From JACCQS01 sp963766765 (GTDB taxonomy: Bacteria > Actinomycetota > Actinomycetes > Mycobacteriales > Geodermatophilaceae), in NCBI GenBank assembly GCA_963766765.1, contig CAVYBR010000003.1, positions 130,832-194,831 of the forward strand: DNA of 64,000 bases. The letters run 5' to 3'. Position 1 is the stretch's first letter; every line of letters starts with the position of its first letter. The translations under genes and the position numbers were made by a program. Positions 37,774-48,543 of this stretch are shown here, one piece after another. The notes beneath the pieces are model-generated. The model was not told the origin of the DNA, searched no databases, and saw only the letters and a program-made list of their open reading frames with translations.

Positions 37774-38568
37774 TCAACTCCCGGCTTCCTGGTCCGGCGC
37801 GCCGGAGGTGACCCGGCCGCTTGCCCACCGGAGAATTCGACGCGGAATCAGTCGAGCGGCGACGACGGAGGCCTTGTACTGCGCACCGGGAACACTGACG
37901 ACGGCACCGCGTCGGTGATCGCGCAGGGCGGTCGACACGACATCGTCGGCATCGAGCCAGAGCCGCTCGGGGATCCCATTCCGCGAGATGCCCACCCGGT
38001 CCTCGTACTGGGTACGGGTGAATCCCGGGCACAGGGACGTGAGCCGAACGCCGGTGTCCTTGATCAACATGGACAGGGACTCGGTGAATGCGGTCACCCA
38101 CGCCTTGCTCGCTCCGTACGTCGCACCCGTCGCGGTGGGCACCAAGCCGGCAACGGAGGAGACGTTGATGATCCCTCCGCTTCCGCGCTCGACCATCCCC
38201 GGCAGCGCAGCGTGCGTCAGTCGCATGAGCGCGCGCACATTGAGGGCCAGCATCCGGTCCTCGTCGGCGATGTCGGAGTCGAGGAAATCGGCGGGAAGGC
38301 CACATCCGGCGTTGTTGACCAGCAGATCGATCGGTGCGTCGAGATCGCAGACCCGGGCCTCGACTCGGACCAAGCCGTCGTCGGTGGACAGGTCCGCCGC
38401 GATCGTTTCGACGCCGATGCCGTACCGCTCACTCAATTCCTTCGCCTGCTCGACCAGCCGCTCCTCCGTACGGGCGACGAGGACGAGATCGCTGCCTTCA
38501 CGGGCGAGTTGCGCGACAAAGGCGGCACCGATGCCCTGGGTGGCGCCGGTGACAAGGGCAGTGGGCAT
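37774..38568 (-). CDS. Short-chain dehydrogenase/reductase
   Basis: A 264-aa classical SDR. TALVTGATQGIGAAFVAQLAR carries the TGxxxGIG cofactor site (in two overlapping parts), NNAGCG is the structural motif, GGIINVSSVAG holds the catalytic Ser and YGASKAWV the catalytic Tyr-Lys pair. Arg residues soon after strand two (VARTEER) suggest NADP(H). The C-terminus is basic. The substrate is not identifiable. It stands upstream of the molybdoenzyme gene on the same strand with about 90 bp between, so co-transcription is possible. Confidence 0.88.
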   Translation of the reverse strand: MPTALVTGATQGIGAAFVAQLAREGSDLVLVARTEERLVEQAKELSERYGIGVETIAADLSTDDGLVRVEARVCDLDAPIDLLVNNAGCGLPADFLDSDIADEDRMLALNVRALMRLTHAALPGMVERGSGGIINVSSVAGLVPTATGATYGASKAWVTAFTESLSMLIKDTGVRLTSLCPGFTRTQYEDRVGISRNGIPERLWLDADDVVSTALRDHRRGAVVSVPGAQYKASVVAARLIPRRILRWASGRVTSGAPDQEAGS

Positions 38569-38608
38569 GTCAGGAGGTTAGCTCTGCGGGGCTCAACTTC
38601 CAGGACGC

Positions 38609-39085
38609 TCACTCATCGCGATCCGTCCGAAGCCACTCCACCGTCTGGTTGCGGAACAGCATGACGAGGATCGCGGTGGTGAGCACGATCAGAAGCAGGG
38701 TGTAGTTCAAGAGGCCGCCGAGGCCGATCGCGTTCAGCACCGCGAGGGAGAGCTGGATCCCCGCCACGGCGATGCCCACCATCCGGCCCGCCCGGTTACG
38801 CCGAGCCAACAGGTAGCACGCCGCCGCCGCGCCGAGACCGAGAACCGCGCCCGCGATGAACAGGATGAGCAGTTGCGTCCGCGCAGCGTCCCGATCGAAG
38901 GCGACATCCCGATCGCGGGAGGCCTCGGCGAAGTTGTCCAGGATGGATGTGAGCCCGGCGAATCCGAGAATCGCGTTGAGCAGCAGGAGTACGGCCAGAA
39001 TCGCAAGCAAGATCGCGGCGACCTTCGTCGCGGCGGGCATTCGCTGCGTGGGTCCGGCGGCCGCCCCTTTGGAGATGTCAGGCAT
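38609..39085 (-). CDS. Four-helix membrane protein, unknown function
   Basis: A 158-aa protein with hydrophobic segments at about 22-45 (TKVAAILLAILAVLLLLNAI), 70-95, 105-125 and 125-145. An extracytoplasmic loop between the first two helices contains SILDNFAEASRDRDVAFDRD. No family was recognised beyond a general resemblance to actinobacterial four-helix proteins of unknown role. ATG 39085 is the first start. The gene is divergent from a DUF4190-type gene. Confidence 0.65.
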   Translation of the reverse strand: MPDISKGAAAGPTQRMPAATKVAAILLAILAVLLLLNAILGFAGLTSILDNFAEASRDRDVAFDRDAARTQLLILFIAGAVLGLGAAAACYLLARRNRAGRMVGIAVAGIQLSLAVLNAIGLGGLLNYTLLLIVLTTAILVMLFRNQTVEWLRTDRDE

Positions 39086-39127
39086 AGCGGCAGCTTGCCA
39101 GTTCCCCGAGTCGCCTACGGTGTGGCC

Positions 39128-39580
39128 ATGTCGACGCCCGCGCCAAGCGATCCGACCGGCGGACCGACGCCGTACGGATACGGCTATCCGGCAGCCGGAT
39201 CCGGTTACCCGGCCCAGCCGTATGGCTATCCCGGTGGCCCGCCCGGCTACGGCGCCCCGCGCCCGCGCAATGGCCTGGCCATCGCGTCCCTCGTGCTCGG
39301 CATCATCGGGCTGCTCACGTGCTGGCTGACCTTTCCGGGCATCATCTTCGGCATTCTGGCCGTGATCTTCGGCGGCGTCGGACTGGCGCGCGCGCGTCAG
39401 GACCGGGTCAGCAACAAGGGGATGGCAATCGCCGGCTTGATCACCGGCGTGATCGCCATCATCGTGGGCGCGGTCCTACTGGTCTTCGCCATCCAGGTCG
39501 CCTCGGACTGCGTCGACCAGTACGGAAACAACGCCACCGATCAAGAACTCGAGCAGTGCGTCCTGGACCAGGTCGGCTAG
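39128..39580 (+). CDS. DUF4190-type small membrane protein
   Basis: A 150-aa protein. The N-terminal 45 residues are Pro/Gly/Tyr-rich (YGYGYPAAGSGYPAQPYGYP), followed by NGLAIASLVLGIIGLLTCWL and KGMAIAGLITGVIAIIVGAVLL, the two-helix pattern of DUF4190 proteins with GGVGLARAR between. It ends with a short outside segment holding two Cys (DCVDQYGNNATDQELEQCV) that may form a disulfide. Function unknown. ATG 39128 is chosen because the frame upstream reads into unrelated sequence. Confidence 0.8.
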   Translation: MSTPAPSDPTGGPTPYGYGYPAAGSGYPAQPYGYPGGPPGYGAPRPRNGLAIASLVLGIIGLLTCWLTFPGIIFGILAVIFGGVGLARARQDRVSNKGMAIAGLITGVIAIIVGAVLLVFAIQVASDCVDQYGNNATDQELEQCVLDQVG

Positions 39581-39596
39581 CCCACGCTCGTCCGCG

Positions 39597-40280
39597 CTAT
39601 GCCTTGCCCGGCCAGTTGTATTTGCGCGCATCGCTTTGGAAGCGGTACCAGTCGTTCGACGGCTTGAGCGCGAGCAGAACGACCGCCGCAATGGTCAGGA
39701 CCAGGCTCAGCACGTTGACGATGACGATGATGCTGACCGGTGAGCTGAAGGCCGTGAACAGTCCCAACAGCGACAGGCCACCGAGTACCCAGATGACGAT
39801 GCGGGCCCAGTTGTGGCCCTTCCAGGCGAACCAGAGGAACATCACCCACAGCGCCACGAAGACCAGGCCGATGATCGCTCCGGCCGTGTACGCGGAGTCG
39901 ACGAGTGCCGAGGACCCGGCCGAATCCGGATCGAAGCCAGCGTCGCGCAGCGCGTCGTCTATGTAGGCGTCCTGGTTGGTGAAGACCAAGATCGCGCCGA
40001 TCAGGCCGAGCACCACGTTGGCGGCCAGGGCGTAGAACGCGAACAGCACGGTGCTCGGCCGGGCGAGATGCTGCTGCGGGGGCGGGGGTGCTCCCCAGCC
40101 CGGGGGCGGCGGCGGCATTCCACCACCCGCGCCGAATCCGGCGGGCGGCGGTGGTCCCTGCTGGTAACCGGGGTATTGGCCCGGCGGTGGTCCGTAACCG
40201 GGTGCCGATTGGCCGGGGTTCTGATACCCGGGGGTCGGGTCTCCGGAAGTGGGCGGCGGCGAGTACGGCGGCTGGCTCAT
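39597..40280 (-). CDS. Membrane protein with Pro/Gly-rich N-terminus
   Basis: A 227-aa protein. Residues 1-80 are low-complexity (Pro, Gly, Tyr, Gln: PPPGQYPGYQQGPPPPAGFG), a cytoplasmic tail common in actinobacterial membrane proteins. Four helices follow from about residue 87 (VLFAFYALAANVVLGLIGAI) to 215. A loop with DDALRDAGFDPDSAGSSALVDSAY faces the other side. No enzymatic motif. It is convergent with the DUF4190-type gene, which has a similar tail. Confidence 0.7.
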   Translation of the reverse strand: MSQPPYSPPPTSGDPTPGYQNPGQSAPGYGPPPGQYPGYQQGPPPPAGFGAGGGMPPPPPGWGAPPPPQQHLARPSTVLFAFYALAANVVLGLIGAILVFTNQDAYIDDALRDAGFDPDSAGSSALVDSAYTAGAIIGLVFVALWVMFLWFAWKGHNWARIVIWVLGGLSLLGLFTAFSSPVSIIVIVNVLSLVLTIAAVVLLALKPSNDWYRFQSDARKYNWPGKA

Positions 40281-40310
40281 GCCGTCATCCTGCCGCAGCC
40301 CGTCGACCGG

Positions 40311-42905
40311 TCAGCGACGGGACGTGACCTGGAGTTGGTCCTGCCCGGAAGCCACGTCAACCAGGACCGTGTCCCCGTCCCGGATCTCGCCGGACAGCAG
40401 TCCCTTGGCCAGCGAATCGCCGATTGCTGACTGCACCAGCCTGCGCAGCGGGCGCGCGCCGTACACCGGATCGAACCCGCCCAACGCCAGCCATTCCCGG
40501 GCGGCCGGTGTCACGTCGAGGATCAACCGGCGGGCTGACAGCCGGCGCGCCAACTGATCGATCTGGATGTCGACGATGTGCGCCAACTCCTCCATGCCGA
40601 GTGCGTTGAACATGACGATGTCGTCGAGCCGGTTGAGAAACTCCGGCTTGAAATGCCGGCGAACGACCTCGAGCACCGCGTCCCGACGAGCTTGCTCGGG
40701 TTCGGATTGATCCGCGATGAGCGCCGAGCCGAGGTTGGAGGTCAGGATCATGAGGGTGTTCCGGAAGTCCACGGTCCGCCCCTGCCCGTCGGTCAGCCGA
40801 CCGTCATCGAGGACCTGCAGCAGCACGTCGAACACGTCCTGGTGCGCCTTCTCGACCTCGTCGAGCAAGACCACGGTGTACGGGCGGCGCCGTACTGCTT
40901 CGGTCAGCTGGCCACCGGACTCGTATCCGACGTACCCGGGCGGCGCGCCCACGAGCCGAGCCACCGAGTGCTTCTCGCCGTACTCGCTCATGTCGATACG
41001 TACCATCGCCCGCTCGTCGTCGAACAGGAACTCGGCCAATGCCTTTGCCAGCTCGGTCTTCCCGACACCGGTCGGACCGAGGAACAGAAACGTTCCGGTC
41101 GGCCGGTTGGGGTCTGCAATTCCGGCGCGAGCCCGGCGTACGGCATCAGACACTGCTTGTACGGCTGCGTCCTGACCAACGACGCGCGTCGCCAGCACCT
41201 GTTCCATCCGCAGGAGCTTCGCCGTCTCGCCTTCCATCAGGCGACCGGCCGGAATGCCAGTCCAGGCGGCCACTACACCGGCAATGTCGTGTTCAGAGAC
41301 TTCTTCGGTGAGCATGGACTGTCCACTGTGGACGCTCTCTTCGGCCTCGGCGAGCTGGCGCTCCAGCTGTGGGATCCGGCTGTACCGGAGTTCGGCGACC
41401 CGAGCGAGTTCGCCATCGCGTTCGGCTCGCTCGGATTCGGAGCGAATCGTTTCCAGCTCTTCCTTGGCAATGCGGATCCGGTCGATGGCCGATTTCTCCT
41501 GCTGCCAGCGCGCCGTCAGTTCGGCGAGTTGCTCCTGCTTGTCGGCGAGGTCCTCACGAAGGGCGGCGAGCCGTTCCAGTGAGGCGGGGTCGTCCTCCTT
41601 GGACAACGCCATCTCCTCGATCTCGAGCCTGCGTACGACTCGTTCGACCTCGTCGACCTCGACCGGTCTGGAGTCGATCTCCATCCGCAGCCGACTGGCG
41701 GCCTCGTCGATCAGGTCGATTGCCTTGTCCGGCAGGAACCTTGCAGTGACATAGCGGTCCGACAGGGTGGCAGCGGCCACGATTGCGGCGTCGGTGATCC
41801 GTACGCCGTGATGCACCTCGTAGCGCTCTTTGAGTCCGCGCAGAATCCCGATCGTGTCCTCGACCGAGGGCTCTCCCACCAGCACCGGCTGGAAGCGGCG
41901 CTCCAGCGCTGCGTCCTTCTCGATGTGCTCGCGGTATTCATCCAGCGTCGTCGCGCCGACCATCCGCAGCTCCCCGCGGGCGAGCATCGGCTTGATCATA
42001 TTGCCGGCATCCATCGCGGAATCACCGCTCGCGCCGGCTCCCACGATCGTGTGCAACTCGTCGATGAAGGTGATGATCTCGCCGGCGGAATCGGTGATCT
42101 CGCTCAGAACTGCCTTGAGCCGCTCCTCGAACTCACCGCGGTATTTCGCTCCGGCGACCATCGCGGAGAGATCCAGGGACATCAGCCGCTTTCCCTTGAG
42201 GCTCTCAGGCACGTCGCCGGCAACGATCCGCTGCGCGAGGCCTTCGACGATCGCGGTCTTGCCGACGCCGGGCTCACCGATGAGGACCGGGTTGTTCTTC
42301 GTCCGCCGGGAGAGCACCTGGACAACGCGACGGATCTCGGTGTCGCGGCCGATGACCGGATCGAGCTTGCCTTCTCGCGCGCGCTGGGTGAGGTCGATGG
42401 CGTACTTCTCGAGCGACTGGTACGTCGCTTCAGGATCCGGGCTGGTGACCCGCCGGTTGCCCCGGACGGTGCGGAAGGCCGCTGTCAGCGCGTCAGCGGT
42501 CGCTCCGGCGTTGGCCAGAACCTTCGCCGCCTCTCCCCCGACCGAGGCGAGACCGACGAGCAGGTGCTCGGTCGAGACGTACTCATCGCCGAGCGCGCTG
42601 GCCTGCTCACCGGCGGCGTTGAGCACGCGCAACAGGTCGCGGGACGGCGCTGGGGCGGACACCGTGGACCCGCTCGCGCTCGGTAGGCGGCCGACAGCTG
42701 CGGTCGCCGCCGTGCGTACCGCAGCCGGGTCGGCACCGGCGGCCTGAAGAAGGGGTCCGGCGATGCCGTCTGCCTGCTCCAGCAGCGCTTGCAGGAGGTG
42801 AACCGACTCGAGCGCGGGGTGTCCCCCGGACACGGCCAGGCGCTGAGCGCCGGTCACAGCCTCCTGCGCGCGAGTGGTGAGCTTGGATTCCATAGGGTTG
42901 AGCAT
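40311..42905 (-). CDS. clpB: ATP-dependent disaggregase ClpB
   Basis: ClpB pulls proteins out of aggregates together with DnaK. All parts are intact: a Clp N-domain with two repeats (residues ~1-145), first AAA module with Walker A IGEPGVGKTAIVEG and TFIDELHTIVGAG, a long coiled-coil M-domain (~residues 400-520, rich in E, R, L, Q), and a second AAA module with FLGPTGVGKTELAKAL and VVLLDEVEKAH. ATG 42905 follows GAAAGG and gives MLNPMESKLTTRAQEAV. A HAIR-like site lies 48 bp upstream, as expected for an HspR-controlled clpB. It is the one chaperone gene here without frameshifts. Confidence 0.96.
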   Translation of the reverse strand: MLNPMESKLTTRAQEAVTGAQRLAVSGGHPALESVHLLQALLEQADGIAGPLLQAAGADPAAVRTAATAAVGRLPSASGSTVSAPAPSRDLLRVLNAAGEQASALGDEYVSTEHLLVGLASVGGEAAKVLANAGATADALTAAFRTVRGNRRVTSPDPEATYQSLEKYAIDLTQRAREGKLDPVIGRDTEIRRVVQVLSRRTKNNPVLIGEPGVGKTAIVEGLAQRIVAGDVPESLKGKRLMSLDLSAMVAGAKYRGEFEERLKAVLSEITDSAGEIITFIDELHTIVGAGASGDSAMDAGNMIKPMLARGELRMVGATTLDEYREHIEKDAALERRFQPVLVGEPSVEDTIGILRGLKERYEVHHGVRITDAAIVAAATLSDRYVTARFLPDKAIDLIDEAASRLRMEIDSRPVEVDEVERVVRRLEIEEMALSKEDDPASLERLAALREDLADKQEQLAELTARWQQEKSAIDRIRIAKEELETIRSESERAERDGELARVAELRYSRIPQLERQLAEAEESVHSGQSMLTEEVSEHDIAGVVAAWTGIPAGRLMEGETAKLLRMEQVLATRVVGQDAAVQAVSDAVRRARAGIADPNRPTGTFLFLGPTGVGKTELAKALAEFLFDDERAMVRIDMSEYGEKHSVARLVGAPPGYVGYESGGQLTEAVRRRPYTVVLLDEVEKAHQDVFDVLLQVLDDGRLTDGQGRTVDFRNTLMILTSNLGSALIADQSEPEQARRDAVLEVVRRHFKPEFLNRLDDIVMFNALGMEELAHIVDIQIDQLARRLSARRLILDVTPAAREWLALGGFDPVYGARPLRRLVQSAIGDSLAKGLLSGEIRDGDTVLVDVASGQDQLQVTSRR

Positions 42906-42952
42906 GCCTTTCGTCACGGTGCAGTGGATTCGCTAAGTACAACGAACTCAGA

Positions 42953-42973
42953 GTTGAGCGTGTTCCGCTCAAT
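42953..42973. promoter_or_regulatory. HAIR-like HspR operator at clpB
   Basis: GTTGAGC-N7-GCTCAAT matches the HspR inverted repeat CTTGAGT-N7-ACTCAAG at 10 of 14 positions with exact spacing. It lies between clpB and the divergent OsmC gene, 48 bp from the clpB ATG. The encoded HspR is at 43474-43884. It could influence both genes. Confidence 0.75.
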
Positions 42974-43031
42974 TTTCATCGCCGAGCCGCCACACCGACC
43001 CGCCCGCCATCGACATCATCGAGGAGACAGA

Positions 43032-43469
43032 ATGCCGACGCGTATCGCGCGCACTGCTTGGAACGGAACCGTGCTGGAAGGTTCCGGCCAGGTCGAGATG
43101 ACCAGCTCCGGGGTCGGCACGTACGAGGTCAACTTCCCGAAACGGGCAGCCGAGGAGGCCGACGGAACCACCAGTCCGGAGGAATTCATCGCTGCGGCGC
43201 ACTCGTCCTGCTATGCCATGTCCCTGTCCGGAATGATCGAACGGGCCGGCGCCACGCCGCACAGCCTTGATGTCACCGCGGAGGTCTCGGTCGGGAAGGA
43301 TCCAGCCGGTGGACTGCGGCTGACCGGGATCAACCTGATCGTCCGCGGCGAGGTCGAGGGAATGGACGAGGAAGCCTTCGCCGAGATCGCCGCCAAGGCC
43401 AAGGTCGGCTGCCCGGTGAGCAAGGCACTGACCGGTGTCGACATCACCCTGGACGCCGCCCTCGAGTGA
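43032..43469 (+). CDS. OsmC/Ohr-family peroxiredoxin
   Basis: A 145-aa OsmC-type protein. The two redox Cys are in AAAHSSCYAMSLSGMIERAG and AAKAKVGCPVSKALTGV, and the N-terminus TARTAWNGTVLEGSG-like strand order is usual. These enzymes reduce organic hydroperoxides with dithiol partners. ATG 43032 follows GAGGAGA. It is divergent from clpB across a shared region that holds the HAIR-like site, and convergent with hspR with only 4 bp between stops. Confidence 0.92.
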   Translation: MPTRIARTAWNGTVLEGSGQVEMTSSGVGTYEVNFPKRAAEEADGTTSPEEFIAAAHSSCYAMSLSGMIERAGATPHSLDVTAEVSVGKDPAGGLRLTGINLIVRGEVEGMDEEAFAEIAAKAKVGCPVSKALTGVDITLDAALE

Positions 43470-43473
43470 CGCT

Positions 43474-43884
43474 CTAGCGGGGGGGCCGTTGCCGGAAGAG
43501 CAGCATCGCCTGTTGGTTCATCGGTACGAGGTCGCGCCGGTAGGAGGCGTGCACGGCCGCCTCGGCCGAGATGCGGCGCTGCTCGGACAACTCGAGTTCG
43601 TCAGACAGCTCGTCGAGCCGCTGCTGGAGCTGGGAAACGGCGGTCTCGAGTTCGATGATCCGTTTGATCCCGGCGAGGTTGATGCCCTCCTCGTGCGACA
43701 GCCGCGCGACGATGTGCAGCCGCGCGATGTCCCGGGCGCTGTAGCGGCGGCCGCCGCCGGGGGTACGGCCGGGGGAGACCAGCCCGAGGCGGTCGTACTG
43801 GCGCAGGGTCTGGGCGTGCATCCCGGCGAGTTCGGCAGCAACCGAGATCACGAAGACCGGGGTCTCGTCCGACAGTTCAGCCAC
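43474..43884 (-). CDS. hspR: Heat-shock repressor HspR (MerR family)
   Basis: About 136 aa from GTG 43884, overlapping the end of dnaJ by 8 nt. The MerR winged helix reads FVISVAAELAGMHAQTLRQYDRLGLVSPGR and GGGRRYSARDIARLHIV; the HAQTLRxYxRxGL version is specific to HspR. A coiled-coil (ELETAVSQLQQRLDELSDELEL) mediates dimerisation. HspR binds HAIR sites and uses DnaK as co-repressor. As last gene of dnaK-grpE-dnaJ-hspR it controls its own operon and clpB, fitting the two HAIR-like sites in the window. Confidence 0.93.
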   Translation of the reverse strand: MAELSDETPVFVISVAAELAGMHAQTLRQYDRLGLVSPGRTPGGGRRYSARDIARLHIVARLSHEEGINLAGIKRIIELETAVSQLQQRLDELSDELELSEQRRISAEAAVHASYRRDLVPMNQQAMLLFRQRPPR

Positions 43885-45058
43885 GGCTGCGCACCGCCTC
43901 GGTGATCCTGGGTCGTGGGTCCTCGGCCTGGGCATCGGCGAAGGCTTGCAACGCCGTACGAGCATCGTCTGACAGTTCCTTCGGAACCGCCACCTCCACG
44001 GTGACAAGCAGGTCGCCGCTCTTCTTCGCCGACGGCACACCGCCGCCCTTGATCCGGAACGTCTGCCCGGACGCGGTCCCGGACGGAACCTTCAGTGTCA
44101 CCGCGCCGTCGAGGGTCGGCACCCGCACTGTCGTCCCCAGCGTTGCCTCGGCGTAGGAGATGGGCACGGTCAGCGCGAGGTTGTTGCCCGACCGGGTGAA
44201 CAGGTCATGTCCTCCGACGTGCACGACCACGAAGAGGTCCCCGGGGGGAGCACCACGCTGACCGGGCGATCCCTTGCCCGCAATCCGGATCCGCTGGCCG
44301 TCCTTGACGCCCGCAGGAATGCGAACGGTGATGGTCCGGGTCTGGCTGGTGACGCCGGTGCCTCGGCATTCCGGGCACGGGTCGTCGACGACAGTTCCAC
44401 TGCCGCGACAGTCTCGACACGGCTCAGAGAACGCGAACGATCCCTGGTTGCGCGTTGTCACCCCGGCGCCATGGCAGGTCGGGCAGGTCTTCGGCGCCGT
44501 GCCCGGCTTGGCCCCGGTCCCTGAGCAGTTGCGACAGGTGCCCGGGCTCTGCATCCGCAACGGGATGGTGACGCCCCGGACCGCTTCGTCGAATGACAGG
44601 GTCGCTTCGGTCTCCACGTCGCGGCCCCGGACCGGACGGCTGCGCGTCTGGGTACCGGCTCCGGCACCGGTGCCGAACAGGCCACCGAACAGATCCCCGA
44701 GTCCTCCCGCGCCCGCGCCTCCACCGCCGCCGCCGAACAGGTCGGTGAAGTCGTACGTCTGCCCGCCGGGAGCCCCACCGCTGCGGCCGCCGCCGAATCC
44801 GCCGGGGCGAAAGCCGCCGGCCCCGAAGAGCCGCCGGGCTTCGTCGTACTCACCACGCCGAGTCGAATCGGAGAGCACGTCGTAGGCCTCGGAGACCTCT
44901 TTGAACTTCGACTCCGCCTCGGTGTTGTTCGGGTTCTTGTCCGGATGCAGTTCGCGGGCGAGGCTCCGGTATGCCTTCTTGATGTCGGCGGCGCTGGCGT
45001 CCTTGGCGACGCCCAGCGCGGCGTAATAGTCCTTCTCGATGAAGTCCTTGGTACTCAT
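43877..45058 (-). CDS. dnaJ: Co-chaperone DnaJ
   Basis: 393 aa, intact. J-domain residues ~9-75 with the HPD in ARELHPDKNPNN, a Gly/Phe-rich region (GAGGFRPGGFGGGRSGG, GGGGGGAGAGGLGD), four CxxCxGxG zinc repeats (CRNCSGTG, CPTCHGAG, CRDCRGSG, CPECRGTG), then the substrate-binding C-terminal domains. It stimulates DnaK ATPase and delivers clients. The gap to grpE is 18 bp. The long Gly-rich stretch is typical of the DnaJ1 protein encoded in the dnaK operon of actinobacteria. Confidence 0.96.
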   Translation of the reverse strand: MSTKDFIEKDYYAALGVAKDASAADIKKAYRSLARELHPDKNPNNTEAESKFKEVSEAYDVLSDSTRRGEYDEARRLFGAGGFRPGGFGGGRSGGAPGGQTYDFTDLFGGGGGGAGAGGLGDLFGGLFGTGAGAGTQTRSRPVRGRDVETEATLSFDEAVRGVTIPLRMQSPGTCRNCSGTGAKPGTAPKTCPTCHGAGVTTRNQGSFAFSEPCRDCRGSGTVVDDPCPECRGTGVTSQTRTITVRIPAGVKDGQRIRIAGKGSPGQRGAPPGDLFVVVHVGGHDLFTRSGNNLALTVPISYAEATLGTTVRVPTLDGAVTLKVPSGTASGQTFRIKGGGVPSAKKSGDLLVTVEVAVPKELSDDARTALQAFADAQAEDPRPRITEAVRSRG

Positions 45059-45076
45059 GATGGGCGCCCCCTCTCG

Positions 45077-45834
45077 CTACTCGGTGCTGTCGTTGTCCAC
45101 CGGCGCTTGCCCCGCGGCTGAGTCCGGCGAGGGAGCAGCCGCGTCGCTGACATCGGCAGGCGCCCTGACCTCGGCCGGCGCGGAGGCGGCGGACGCATCC
45201 GGAACCGGCGGCGAGACCGGATCGGCCACACCGACCATGGCGGCGCGCAGCACGCGATCGCCGCGGCGGTAGCCCCGCCGCATCACGTGCGTGCAGGTCG
45301 CTACGTCGACGTCGTCGCTCTCGGCATGGAGTACGGCTTCGTGTATGCCGGGATCGAAGGGGTCGCCGACCTCGCCGTAGGGCTCGACTCCGGCTCGATC
45401 GAGGACGCCGGCCAGGCGATCTGCGGTGCTCTTGAACGCGCCAGTCAGATCACCGTGCTCCCGCGCGCGGTCGATGTCGTCCAGCACGGGAAGGAGATCG
45501 AGAACCAGGCGCTCTTGAGCGAGCTCGCTGATCAGCACCCGGTCACGGTCGACCCGGCGCCGGTAGTTGGCGTACTCCGCCGACACCCGCTGCAGGTCCT
45601 CGGTACGTTCGGCCAGTTGTTTTGCCATGTCCGCGGCCGCACTGGGCGCGGTGGTTGCGCTGTCGGTCACGTTGTCTCCTGCCGGGGACGCGGGACCGGG
45701 AGCCGCGGACGACTCCCGAACCACTCCGGTCACCGGATCGATCCGTCGCTTGTCCCGTACGACGACCCGGGGCTGGTCCTCGTCGTCCTCGGACCGGCCC
45801 CGGTCGCCATACAGACCTGAGGAGTCTGGCGGGC

Positions 45835-45838
<4 letters not shown>
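45077..45838 (-). CDS. grpE: Nucleotide exchange factor GrpE
   Basis: 253 aa with a long disordered N-terminus (~85 residues) and an acidic, Pro-rich C-terminal tail around the GrpE core. The core shows a long coiled coil (AKQLAERTEDLQRVSAEYANYRRRVDRD in two overlapping parts) and the beta-domain DPFDPGIHEAVLHAESDDVD ... VLRAAMVGVADP. It releases ADP from DnaK. GTG 45838 overlaps the dnaK stop by 4 nt. Intact. Confidence 0.94.
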
Positions 45839-47720
<1,882 letters not shown>

Positions 47721-47764
47721 GGGTGGTGCCTTTCTCTCTGTGCTTCATCGGACAGGGATCCCGG

Positions 47765-47785
47765 CTTGCGCCAGGTTCGCTCAAC
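47765..47785. promoter_or_regulatory. HAIR-like HspR operator at dnaK
   Basis: CTTGCGC-N7-GCTCAAC matches CTTGAGT-N7-ACTCAAG at 10 of 14 positions with the right spacing, 44 bp upstream of the dnaK ATG. With the clpB site it defines an HspR regulon of the dnaK operon and clpB. Confidence 0.7.
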
Positions 47786-47865
47786 TTTCTTGCCAGATTA
47801 ACGCGGGTCCTGGCCGAAACGTTCCCTACCCCTGCACATCGAGACGCGCCCCGCTCCTGAGCGAG

Positions 47866-48252
47866 TCAGTCGAAGCTGGCGATCTGGATCAGGTTCCCGC
47901 ACGTGTCGTCCAGCACAGCGGTGGTGACCGGACCCATCTTCAGGGCCTCCTGGGTGAACTGGACGCCCGCCGCCTGCAGCCGGGTCACCGTGGCCGGGAC
48001 ATCGTCGACCCGGAAAGAGGTCCACGGAATGCCATCGGCGACCAGCGCTTCCTTGAACGGCCGGGCCGCGGGGTGCTCGTCGGGTTCGAGGGAAACCTCC
48101 GTGCCGTCCGGGTCCTCGGCCGAGACGACCGTCAGCCAGCTGGCCCCACCCATCGGAATGTCGTTCTTCTTCACGAAGCCGAGCACCTCTGTGTAGAACC
48201 GCAGTGCCTTGCGCTGGTCATCGACCATCACGCTCATGACATAGACCTTCAT
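47866..48252 (-). CDS. VOC (glyoxalase/bleomycin-resistance) family protein
   Basis: A 128-aa VOC-fold protein: MKVYVMSVMVDDQRKALRFYTEVLGFVKK at the start, SWLTVVSAEDPDGTEVSLEPDEH in the centre and MGPVTTAVLDDTCGNLIQIASFD at the end, the latter with the usual DPxGN-like metal-site region. Members bind metal ions and act on or sequester small molecules; no function can be assigned. ATG 48252 overlaps the ArsR stop by 4 nt, so the pair is co-transcribed and the VOC protein is the regulated product. Confidence 0.88.
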   Translation of the reverse strand: MKVYVMSVMVDDQRKALRFYTEVLGFVKKNDIPMGGASWLTVVSAEDPDGTEVSLEPDEHPAARPFKEALVADGIPWTSFRVDDVPATVTRLQAAGVQFTQEALKMGPVTTAVLDDTCGNLIQIASFD

Positions 48253-48536
48253 GTGGACTTCCTCTCGGGGCCAGGTGGCCATCGCTCGGTGATAGTGCGC
48301 AGGGGTGCGGTGTCCAGATCGTGGAACTTGTAGCGACCCTGGCGCCGGCTGACGACCAGCCCAGCCGCCTCCAGCACCGCGAGGTGCTGCGAGATCGCCT
48401 GACGCGTAGAGCCCAGGCCGTGCTTGTTCATGAGACGCACGCACAGCTCGAACAGCGTTTGACCGTTGCGCTCTTGGAGTTCGTCGAGAATTACGCGTCG
48501 GGTCGGGTCGGCGAGCGCCTTGTACAGATCACTCAC
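48249..48536 (-). CDS. ArsR-family transcriptional regulator
   Basis: A 95-aa winged-helix protein: LYKALADPTRRVILDELQER, then RQAISQHLAVLEAAGLVVSRRQGRYKFHDL (recognition helix and wing). It lacks the CxC metal site of metal-sensing ArsR members, so it may sense the substrate of the VOC protein or a related signal. GTG 48536 lies 7 nt after TAACGT. A palindrome fills its own promoter spacer, so it is very likely autoregulated. ArsR-VOC pairs of this kind are widespread. Confidence 0.9.
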   Translation of the reverse strand: MSDLYKALADPTRRVILDELQERNGQTLFELCVRLMNKHGLGSTRQAISQHLAVLEAAGLVVSRRQGRYKFHDLDTAPLRTITERWPPGPERKST

Positions 48537-48543
48537 CGCCGCA

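Noticed and set aside
37757..37790. tRNA T-arm-like sequence (GGTTCAACTCCCGG)
   Set aside because: The T-stem does not pair with a 7-nt loop, no acceptor or anticodon arm could be found, and it overlaps the SDR coding end.
40578..42686. Long plus-strand open frames (334 and 292 aa) opposite clpB
   Set aside because: clpB is intact and fully explains the region; the antisense frames have no recognisable domains and reflect high-GC codon bias.
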